A model generated the notes under the pieces. The model searched no databases. It saw only the letters and a program-made list of their open reading frames with translations, and was not told the origin of the DNA. Both the position numbers and the translations under genes were made by a program. Shown one piece after another: positions 54,415-61,823 of a DNA stretch of 64,000 bases. Origin of the DNA: Halanaerobium saccharolyticum subsp. saccharolyticum DSM 6643 (lineage in GTDB: Bacteria > Bacillota > Halanaerobiia > Halanaerobiales > Halanaerobiaceae); NCBI RefSeq assembly GCF_000350165.1, contig NZ_CAUI01000023.1, positions 620,001 through 684,000 of the forward strand, read 5' to 3'. Positions within the stretch are counted from its first letter, which is position 1; each line of letters starts with the position of its first letter.

Positions 54415-55764
54415 TTATATTAAATGAATCAAAAATGTTCTTGCCAATCCTAAGAAAACAAAGAACCCAAAAACATCTGTCACAGTTGTTAAAAATATTG
54501 CTGAAGCTAAAGCAGGATCAATCCCTAGCGACTGCAGTGATAGTGGAATTAAAAAGCCAAACATACCTGCTATTAATAAATTTAGAATCATAGCAAAGAA
54601 AATTATAATTCCTAAATAATAATTTCCATACATCAAATAAAGAATAAAACCTGTAACTAAACCTGTGGCCGCACCATTGATTATACCAACCATGGCTTCT
54701 TTAAATAGCAACATCCAATTGTCCTTAAAATCAATTTCTCCTAAAGCTATACCTCTTATTACAATCGAAAGTGTTTGAGTACCAGCATTTCCACCCATAC
54801 CAGCAACTATTGGCATTGCTGCAGCTAAAGCAACAACCTGAGAAATAACATCCTCAAATATTGCTACAGTAAATGTTGCTAAAAATGCAGTTGCCAAATT
54901 AATGAACATCCAGGGTAATCTACTTTTAACAGATTGGAGTAGTGTTGTATCCGATCTTTCTTCTTCATCTACCCCGTGCATTTTATATAAATCCTCAGTA
55001 TTCTCTGCCTCTATTACATCAATAATATCATCAACAGTGATAATTCCAATTAATATATCATTTTTATTTATAACTGGTATTACAGTTAAGTCATATTTTG
55101 CTACCTGCTGAGCAACTATTTCCTGGTCAACATCAGCGGTAACTTTAACAATATTGTCATCCATCAATTCTTCTAATATTTTATCATCATCAGAACTTAA
55201 AATATCTCTTAAATCAACACTACCAACTAATTTTTTTCTATCATCAGAAACATAAATAGTATCAATAATTTCTGTATCAGGGGCTATATTTTTTATTTTT
55301 TTTAAAGCCTCTGTTGTTGTTAAGTTTTTATTTAATAAGAGATATTCGGTGGTCATTATACCACCAGCAGATTCTTTGTCATATCCCAGCAGATTTTTTA
55401 CTACTAATGCGTCATCTTGTTTCATGTGACGCAGCAATTCTTTGCGCTTTTGAATAGTTAACAAACCTAAAATATCAGTTATATCATCAGCTGCCATATG
55501 AGAAAAAATATCAATTATTTCTTGCGAACTTTTGCTTTTCAAAATATCAATTTGTAAGTCTTTTTCTGATTCTTCAAAGATATCAGCAAGATCTTCTGTT
55601 TCTAATAATTTAGTAAAATTGTTAATCTCTGAAGCTTCTAATTCTGATAATGCCTCAGCAATATCTATTGGATGATTATCTTCAATCCAATCTTCTTTAA
55701 CATTTTTTTCTTGATTTAAATAGTTATTAATTTCCTCTTTAATATTATCAATTTTATTTTCCAT
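54415..55764 (-). CDS. mgtE: Magnesium transporter MgtE
   Basis: A 449-residue Mg2+ channel. The acidic N-domain (about 1-130) is followed by two CBS domains (about 130-255), a connecting plug helix and five membrane helices, with the pore signature MPIVAGMGGNAGTQTLSIVIRGIALGEI complete. The N-domain and CBS dimer sense cytoplasmic Mg2+ and close the pore. No M-box riboswitch is visible; the 115-bp region upstream is a plain intergenic gap after the ATPase gene. Confidence 0.95.
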   Translation of the reverse strand: MENKIDNIKEEINNYLNQEKNVKEDWIEDNHPIDIAEALSELEASEINNFTKLLETEDLADIFEESEKDLQIDILKSKSSQEIIDIFSHMAADDITDILGLLTIQKRKELLRHMKQDDALVVKNLLGYDKESAGGIMTTEYLLLNKNLTTTEALKKIKNIAPDTEIIDTIYVSDDRKKLVGSVDLRDILSSDDDKILEELMDDNIVKVTADVDQEIVAQQVAKYDLTVIPVINKNDILIGIITVDDIIDVIEAENTEDLYKMHGVDEEERSDTTLLQSVKSRLPWMFINLATAFLATFTVAIFEDVISQVVALAAAMPIVAGMGGNAGTQTLSIVIRGIALGEIDFKDNWMLLFKEAMVGIINGAATGLVTGFILYLMYGNYYLGIIIFFAMILNLLIAGMFGFLIPLSLQSLGIDPALASAIFLTTVTDVFGFFVFLGLARTFLIHLI

Positions 55765-55878
55765 CTGATCACCTCTATCATAAAATCATTTTTTTGAAAT
55801 TATCAGAAAAACTAAATTGAAGAGTTAAATTATTTGCCAGAACAACCATTATAAAACTTCAATCTATAAGTTATATAA

Positions 55879-58749
55879 TTAATATTTTAGATAATCAATT
55901 AATTTTTGTCGTTGACTCAGCTCAAATTTTCCTGATTCAAGCTTCCAATATTGAGCAGATTTAGTTATCTCCCCAATATATTTAACTAAATGTGGATGAC
56001 AGCTTAAAACAAATATCTGGTGCTGCTTTGCTAAATTAACAATTATTTTAGCTGTATTATATAAATGATTGCTGTCAAAATTAACGAGCGAATCATCTAA
56101 AACAATTGGTAATTTAGGTTTTATTTCTTTAATTCTACTAATTCTAACTGATAAAAAAAGCTGTTCTAAACTACCGCGGCTTAGCTGATTTACACTATTA
56201 AACTCCTTACCATCAGCAGTAATAGTTTTAAACTCTGAACTTTCTAAGTCATCAGCTGTTTCTAATTTTTTATAATATTTATCACTAATTTTAGCCAGTA
56301 TATCGGAAGCAGGCTTTAATAGTTCAGTTTCTGCTTTTTCAACCATTCTTGCTCTTAATTTCTTTAAAATAAAATAAACACTTTTATTGACAGCATATCT
56401 TTGAGCTTTTTTCTCTAAATTATTTTGAGCTTGATTAATTTTTGCTTGCGTATTTTCTATTTTTGTAGAACTAGAAAGAGCTTTAATATCATTTTTCAAA
56501 GTTGTTATTCTTTGCTCTACTTTATCTTTTTGTTTTTGCGAAAAATTCAAATCTTCAGTAAGGCTAATTTTTTCTTCTTCGACAGCTGCTAATGATGAAA
56601 AATTTCTGTAAAGCTTTAAAAAACTCTGATAATAATCTGCTGCTGGAGCTAATTTATTTAGGGTTTCTTTAATTTTATCTGAAGCTTTTAAAGTATATTC
56701 TAATTGAGATTTTTTATTTTGATACTCGTCTTTAATCTTTTTGTATTCAGTAGATTTTTCTGCCATTTTATAATAAGCATCTAATCTAATTTCAAGATTT
56801 TCTCCTTTTTTAAAATCATTCAAAAAATCTTCAATATCATTAATTAAATGGTTTAACTCTTGTTGTTTATCAGAAAAATCAGCAGCCATTTTTTTTAATT
56901 TAGTTAACAGTTCTAAATCTTTAAATAAATACTCTGCTTGCTTAATTAATTGATCAGTTTGTTCAATTTTTATAGTTTTAATATTGAATTTTCGATTACA
57001 ATATACATCTGCTTTTTTAATTAAGTTATATATTTTTTCTAAATCAGTAATTATTTCCTCTTTAAGTTTATCGTTTTCTTTGTCATCTGTTTTTAATTTA
57101 TTATATCTTCTTTTTTTATCTTTTATTTCTAAAAAATAAGATTTCAGATAATTAAAATTTTGATCTTCATCAGTATTTTTAATTTTTAATGATTGAGCAA
57201 TGTTTGTTAATTTTTTTTCAGTTAGCTTTAAACTATTTTTTTTCTCACTTAATTTTTTCTTTAAAGAATTCAGGTTATTTTCCTTTTGAATTAAATTATT
57301 TTTAAGGTTATCTGCTCTTTCTTTTTCTAATTTAGAACTCTTATAATTAGAATTATAATATATAAAAGCAGTTAAAGCTATAACTAGAGAAAAATACTTA
57401 ATTTGACTGTAGTTGATAAAGATAGATGATGTTAGTATAATCATTGATAAAACCAAAATAGAATAAGTTTTTTTCAAGATAGAAGCTGGTTGCTTATAAT
57501 TAATATCAGTCAGCTCTGTTTCAGTTTTTTCAATATCGAGCTCTAATCTATCAATTTCAGCTGTGATACTCTTAATTTTAGATTTCAGTTCATCATTTTT
57601 TCTTAAATTATTATTTAAAGTTTCCTGATTTAATAAATCTAAATTAATCTCATCTAAGTTTGTTAAAGGGTTTTCCCAGTTAGAATTTAAATTATTACAC
57701 TCTAAAATTAAAGCTTGATATTCAGTATTTATTTTATTATTTTGAGTACTAAAATTTTTAATTTTTTCATTTAATAAATCAACTTTTTGGTGATAATTAT
57801 TAATTTCAATATTTTTTGATCTTATGAAATTCAAAAAGTCTGCTAAGGTATCACTCTTAATTGATTTAATTAACTCATTTTTAGAAGTCTGCAGTTCATC
57901 TTTCTTTAAATCAAGTCTTTGTTTATAATCAGATATTTTATCCAAATTTATAAAATTAATATTATTATTTTTTACTGTTGACTGTTCTAATTTTAGTTTT
58001 AAATTCTCTACTTTATTAAGAGTAGAATAATTGTTTTTTAAGAGATCCAAAATAAAAATTTTATCTTCAAGTTGGCCAATATTATTTTTTAGTTTTTTTG
58101 ATTTTTCTTCAGCTTTTTTTAACTCTTCTCTTTTTTTATTAAATTCTTTTATTTCTAAAAGTGCTTGATCTCTTATTTCCTCTGCTTCTTTAATCTCATT
58201 ATAATATGGTTTAAATGAAGCAACAGAAGGATCTCCCAAAATCCCTCCAATATTTTTAGCAGAATTAAAATATTTATCTGCAAGTTCGGGTACTTTAACC
58301 AATTCTGAAAGCCCTGCCCCCATTAGAACAGAATAAAGACGTTTTTCTTTCTTTTTCCCATCTGCAATTTTAGATAATTTTTGAAGTTCATTTAAACTAA
58401 TTGTAAATAACTGCTGATAACTAAGCTGATCTAAATGATTGAAAAGTTCAGCAGATTCAATTTTATTTTCATCTTGGTCAATAACCTCAGGTGCAGCATA
58501 ACCATTTAAAAATAATTTATAATCTTTATTTTCTCTTTCAATTTCAGTTTCAATATAATATTGATTGCTTGCTGGCGGAATAGAATTATTTTGAGGTAAA
58601 CCATAGGGCAGATGACGCAATAATTTTAAAAAAGTACTTTTACCTGCTCTATTTTTACCACCAATAACTACTAGATTTTTTGAAATATCATTGAGATTCT
58701 GATTATTAAATATTCCAAAATCACGAATATATATATTTTTGTAAAACAT
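55879..58749 (-). CDS. SMC-like ATPase (YhaN/SbcC-like)
   Basis: A 956-residue RecF/SMC-type ATPase. The N-terminal Walker A is IGGKNRAGKSTFLKLL; long coiled coils flank a central pair of membrane-like helices (about 425-465), as in YhaN of Bacillus. The C-terminal signature NQLSRGSLEQLFLSVRISRI and Walker B PIVLDDSLVNFD follow. It starts one base after the stop of the nuclease gene, so the two form an SbcC/SbcD-like pair in DNA end processing. Membrane anchoring is inferred from the helices. Confidence 0.88.
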   Translation of the reverse strand: MFYKNIYIRDFGIFNNQNLNDISKNLVVIGGKNRAGKSTFLKLLRHLPYGLPQNNSIPPASNQYYIETEIERENKDYKLFLNGYAAPEVIDQDENKIESAELFNHLDQLSYQQLFTISLNELQKLSKIADGKKKEKRLYSVLMGAGLSELVKVPELADKYFNSAKNIGGILGDPSVASFKPYYNEIKEAEEIRDQALLEIKEFNKKREELKKAEEKSKKLKNNIGQLEDKIFILDLLKNNYSTLNKVENLKLKLEQSTVKNNNINFINLDKISDYKQRLDLKKDELQTSKNELIKSIKSDTLADFLNFIRSKNIEINNYHQKVDLLNEKIKNFSTQNNKINTEYQALILECNNLNSNWENPLTNLDEINLDLLNQETLNNNLRKNDELKSKIKSITAEIDRLELDIEKTETELTDINYKQPASILKKTYSILVLSMIILTSSIFINYSQIKYFSLVIALTAFIYYNSNYKSSKLEKERADNLKNNLIQKENNLNSLKKKLSEKKNSLKLTEKKLTNIAQSLKIKNTDEDQNFNYLKSYFLEIKDKKRRYNKLKTDDKENDKLKEEIITDLEKIYNLIKKADVYCNRKFNIKTIKIEQTDQLIKQAEYLFKDLELLTKLKKMAADFSDKQQELNHLINDIEDFLNDFKKGENLEIRLDAYYKMAEKSTEYKKIKDEYQNKKSQLEYTLKASDKIKETLNKLAPAADYYQSFLKLYRNFSSLAAVEEEKISLTEDLNFSQKQKDKVEQRITTLKNDIKALSSSTKIENTQAKINQAQNNLEKKAQRYAVNKSVYFILKKLRARMVEKAETELLKPASDILAKISDKYYKKLETADDLESSEFKTITADGKEFNSVNQLSRGSLEQLFLSVRISRIKEIKPKLPIVLDDSLVNFDSNHLYNTAKIIVNLAKQHQIFVLSCHPHLVKYIGEITKSAQYWKLESGKFELSQRQKLIDYLKY

Positions 58750-60069
58750 TTAATCTCCGCCTTCTATTAATTCAGATATAATAATTTTTTCAACTTCTTC
58801 TAAAATATTTTTCTGCAGCTTTGAATCAGCATAAAATCTGTAGTTTGACCTGTCTTCTGCATTTTCATCTCCCTGCCAGATTTGACCCCATTCGGCAAGT
58901 AATTCCTGGTTCAGCTCATTATCAGTTAAAAGATCATTAATCAATTGATTAATATTTTGGTAAAGTTGACTGCTTTTTTTAAGTTCTTCTAAATTTTTTA
59001 ATGGTTTAGCTGTTCTTAATATTAGAGAGTGAAGCCAAAGTGATGGACTTTCCCGGCTAAATTTGATCCTCATATCTTCCAGTAGAGTTTCTTCTAATTC
59101 TTCTCTGTTATCAGCTACATATTGATGGACAGGAGTTCTGCCCACAATATTTAAACGTATTACAGCTGCTTTAATTTTATATTTTCTTGATTTGTTATTA
59201 ATCTTAATATTATTAAATTGTTTTTCTAATTTCTCATTTATCAATTGCTGTAATTTTGTAATATTATCTAATTCATTTTCTCTTTCTAGATCTACTACGA
59301 TCTCTTTAAAAATAATAGGTGATAGGGGAACAAAATTTTCTTTTATTTTCAAATTAGAATCTACTTCTACTAATATGGCTCCTTTGCTGCCCTGTTCACT
59401 AATATTATGAGACTGTAAAGCACCTGGAAAATTAATAGAAGGGTCTTGGCTGAGCTTTTGATATTGATGTAGATGTCCCAGAGCCCAATAATGAATTTCA
59501 TTTTTAGTTAATAATTCACTTTTATTAACTGGTACATAACGGTTATTATCCTTATTTAAGGCTGTATGTAGTAAGGCAATATTAAAAACAGATTTATCCG
59601 GCGCAGTATAATAATTATACATTGTTCTATTTTCAAATTTCTGCCTGTAAGACTGACCAATTATTCTAGCAGCCAGTTTATTATCTTTTTTATATTTTAT
59701 AGTTTCGACTTTTTCACTAGAAAAATAATGTACATTTTCAGGTAGCTCAAAAACTTCATTTTCTATTCCCGCTGGATCATGATTACCAGATATAATATAA
59801 ATTTTTATTTCATTTTCATTAAGGTACTGACACTGTTTTAAAAAGAATCGACTAGACTTAATTGATCTAGCTTCTCTATCATAAAGATCGCCAGCAATTA
59901 AAATAAAGTCAATTTCCTCTGCCACAGCTAATTCAACCAAGTTTTTAAAAGCCTGCTCAGTCGCGTTGATGAAAATATCTTTTACTTTACTATTTTTGGA
60001 ACTATTACAGCTGAGCTTTTTACCTAAATGTACGTCTGCTGTATGAATAAATTTAATTGATTTTGACAT
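58750..60069 (-). CDS. DNA repair exonuclease (SbcD/YhaO-like)
   Basis: A 439-residue calcineurin-like nuclease with all metal motifs: FIHTADVHLG, ILIAGDLYDRE, YIISGNHDPAG, ALLHTALN and WALGHLHQYQ. The C-terminal capping domain of about 180 residues fits YhaO. It should form a complex with the following SMC-like ATPase gene. The ATG at 60069 is preceded by GGAGG with 5 nt spacing; a TTG four codons upstream overlaps that site. It follows a small membrane-protein gene by 14 bp. Confidence 0.9.
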   Translation of the reverse strand: MSKSIKFIHTADVHLGKKLSCNSSKNSKVKDIFINATEQAFKNLVELAVAEEIDFILIAGDLYDREARSIKSSRFFLKQCQYLNENEIKIYIISGNHDPAGIENEVFELPENVHYFSSEKVETIKYKKDNKLAARIIGQSYRQKFENRTMYNYYTAPDKSVFNIALLHTALNKDNNRYVPVNKSELLTKNEIHYWALGHLHQYQKLSQDPSINFPGALQSHNISEQGSKGAILVEVDSNLKIKENFVPLSPIIFKEIVVDLERENELDNITKLQQLINEKLEKQFNNIKINNKSRKYKIKAAVIRLNIVGRTPVHQYVADNREELEETLLEDMRIKFSRESPSLWLHSLILRTAKPLKNLEELKKSSQLYQNINQLINDLLTDNELNQELLAEWGQIWQGDENAEDRSNYRFYADSKLQKNILEEVEKIIISELIEGGD

Positions 60070-60083
60070 TATAGCCTCCAAAT

Positions 60084-60551
60084 TTAGCTGTAATCTCTTT
60101 CAGTTCTATTTTCCCATTTTACAAAAAACCAACTAAAAACAAAAATTTCTATTGTGAATTTAATAAATACAGCAAAATGTTCTATTAAGCTACTTTTAGT
60201 ATAAATTAAACCTTCAATAGAACCCGGTATAGGTGCAACTGAACCAATTAGAGAAAATCCCCAGATTAAAAAAAATAGTTTTAACCATGCATAATCACTT
60301 TTAATAATTACATTATAAAAAGGATATAAAATAAATGCAAAAAAAGCACCTCTAAAAATCTGCCAAAATGATGCCATTCTGAAAATAGTCGACTTTGGAG
60401 ATCGAAAATCAAAATAATCTCCTATATTAATAAAAACAGCATAATAATTTTGGAAATTTTTAAAGATAACACCAATAAAAATATAAATTAGTACATGAAC
60501 AAGAATAAAACGAATTGTAAAATAGATAAATCTTTTAGATGGTTTTAACAT
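60084..60551 (-). CDS. Membrane protein of unknown function
   Basis: A 155-residue protein with about four hydrophobic helices (near 10-28, 63-82, 88-107 and 128-147) and a central PIPGSIEG loop. No family recognised. It is the first gene of the leftward nuclease/ATPase operon, with a GGGG-type site before the ATG, but nothing else connects it to DNA repair. Confidence 0.6.
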   Translation of the reverse strand: MLKPSKRFIYFTIRFILVHVLIYIFIGVIFKNFQNYYAVFINIGDYFDFRSPKSTIFRMASFWQIFRGAFFAFILYPFYNVIIKSDYAWLKLFFLIWGFSLIGSVAPIPGSIEGLIYTKSSLIEHFAVFIKFTIEIFVFSWFFVKWENRTERDYS

Positions 60552-60645
60552 TTCATTCCCCTTTTTCGTTAAATTTTATACTTGTTATTAATATTTCTAT
60601 ATAAAAGAATTAAATCCTGTAATTTATTTTAAATATAAATAAAGA

Positions 60646-60674
60646 TTGACAGTTTAAAATATTAGGAATATAAT
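60646..60674 (+). promoter_or_regulatory. Promoter of riboswitch-controlled small gene
   Basis: TTGACA, a 17-bp spacer and TATAAT. The predicted transcript start is just before the first base of the aptamer stem. Confidence 0.85.
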
Positions 60675-60681
60675 TAATTAT

Positions 60682-60769
60682 AGGAGAAAGTTTAAAAGCA
60701 AAACATTTAATAAAATGTTACGCAAAGCTATGGACCCACTAATTGGGCTGCCAGGCTGCCAGATCTCCT
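60682..60769 (+). promoter_or_regulatory. Class I c-di-GMP riboswitch (GEMM-I)
   Basis: The closing stem AGGAGA/TCTCCT encloses hairpin ACATTT-AATA-AAATGT, then the conserved ACGCAAAGC, a second hairpin with CCCA/TGGG, and the GCCAGGCTGCC receptor-side block. The 3' strand of the closing stem (TCTCCTCTTT) can alternatively pair with the AAAGGGAGG ribosome binding site 30 nt later. Ligand binding would therefore free that site: a translational ON switch is the simplest reading (inference). Confidence 0.85.
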
Positions 60770-60808
60770 CTTTAAAAGTCTAGACTTTATTAAAGGGAGG
60801 GGTATCTT

Positions 60809-61090
60809 ATGAAAAAGTTGAATATTTTGTTGGCAGTTTTTTTGGTCTTGGTAATGGTTTTTAGTGTTTCTCTTTCTGTCTTAGCATTAGCTGTTGATCC
60901 CGAACCTGGTCCTGAACCCGGTCCTGGTCCTGAGCCTGGTCCTGGTCCTGAACCTGAGCCTGATCCACCTACAAAAGGTAATAATGGTTTTGGTAATGGA
61001 GACCAAGATGCACCTGGAAATTCTGGAGGTCATAATAACGCAGAAAATGCTAATCCTCAAAGAGAATATCCTGGTAAATCGCAGCATTAA
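60809..61090 (+). CDS. Small secreted Pro/Glu/Gly-repeat protein
   Basis: A 93-residue protein. The signal peptide (residues 1-29 or so, long hydrophobic core ending VLALAVD) is followed by a repeat of PEPGPGPEPG units (about 31-53) and a polar, Asn/Gly-rich tail with DAPGNSGGHNN and the end PGKSQH. There is no cysteine and no sorting signal. It is expressed behind a c-di-GMP riboswitch and followed by its own terminator, so it is probably an extracellular matrix or surface-attachment-related peptide made when c-di-GMP changes. The function itself is unknown. The ATG follows AAAGGGAGGGG. Confidence 0.8.
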   Translation: MKKLNILLAVFLVLVMVFSVSLSVLALAVDPEPGPEPGPGPEPGPGPEPEPDPPTKGNNGFGNGDQDAPGNSGGHNNAENANPQREYPGKSQH

Positions 61091-61111
61091 AAACAATAAT
61101 TAAATTTCATA

Positions 61112-61145
61112 AAATAACCTGCAGTAATTACTGCAGGTTTTTCTT
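61112..61145 (+). terminator. Terminator of small secreted protein gene
   Basis: AACCTGCAGTA and TACTGCAGGTT form a near-perfect stem with a tiny loop, followed by TTTTCTTTT. Confidence 0.9.
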
Positions 61146-61184
61146 TTGAAAATATAATAAATATATTCCACTTTAAATTTTATT

Positions 61185-61541
61185 TTATTCTTTTTTTTCA
61201 AAACTTTCCCCGAAAATTAATTCTTCAGCTACATCACCAATAAAAGGTAATTTAAAAACTTCACCACTATAAGCTTTATACATCAGCAGCAACCAGAGAA
61301 TTGTTCCAACAAATGTTATCAAAGAAGAAATCATAATTCCGATCACTGGAATTACTAAAATTAAAGAAGAGGCTATAAACAATGAAAAAAAGGTGATCAA
61401 GGACTGCATTGCATGAAAACGAACATGATTGTTTTCCTTTTCTATAAATAAAAAAATCAAACCCGTTACCCAGATACCTGCATAAGCTATAATAGACTCA
61501 ACATTTTCATCCAGACCGAGACTGGTTTTTTTATGATACAT
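61185..61541 (-). CDS. DUF4870/Tic20-like membrane protein
   Basis: A 118-residue protein with three to four helices. The N-terminal GLDENVESIIAYAGIWVTGLIFLFIEKENNHVRFHAMQSL pattern is typical of the DUF4870 group (small Tic20-like membrane proteins of unknown function). It stands alone, convergent with the secreted-protein gene. Confidence 0.85.
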   Translation of the reverse strand: MYHKKTSLGLDENVESIIAYAGIWVTGLIFLFIEKENNHVRFHAMQSLITFFSLFIASSLILVIPVIGIMISSLITFVGTILWLLLMYKAYSGEVFKLPFIGDVAEELIFGESFEKKE

Positions 61542-61687
61542 AATTTTGAGATAATTATCTAATTAAGATAATATCTCTTCCCCCTTTCTCTCTAGTATTT
61601 ATTTTTTTGAATTTTGTTTAACTTCTTCTAATATTATTTTAACATAATAAAATGATTTTAAAAAGCACTAACCATAATTAAAAAAAG

Positions 61688-61738
61688 GAAAACCCGCCTG
61701 TATTCTGATAAAGATAGTAGAATACAAGCGGGCTTTTT
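61688..61738 (-). terminator. Terminator of pyruvate carboxylase gene
   Basis: GCCCGCxTGTATTCT pairs with AGAATACAxGCGGG. On the minus strand it is followed by TTTTCCTTTTTT, and T residues also follow on the plus strand. It lies 86 bp past the carboxylase stop. Confidence 0.85.
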
Positions 61739-61823
61739 AATTAAATTATTATATTTATTTATTAAATTGTATATATTTTTACATTTTTATAGTTCTATAG
61801 TTTTAGTTATTCTAAAGTTTTAG

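Noticed and set aside
60887-61103. Reading frames opposite to and shifted from the small secreted protein gene
   Set aside because: They are by-products of the repetitive Pro/Glu/Gly codons; only the frame at 60809-61090 has a start site, a signal peptide and a terminator after it.
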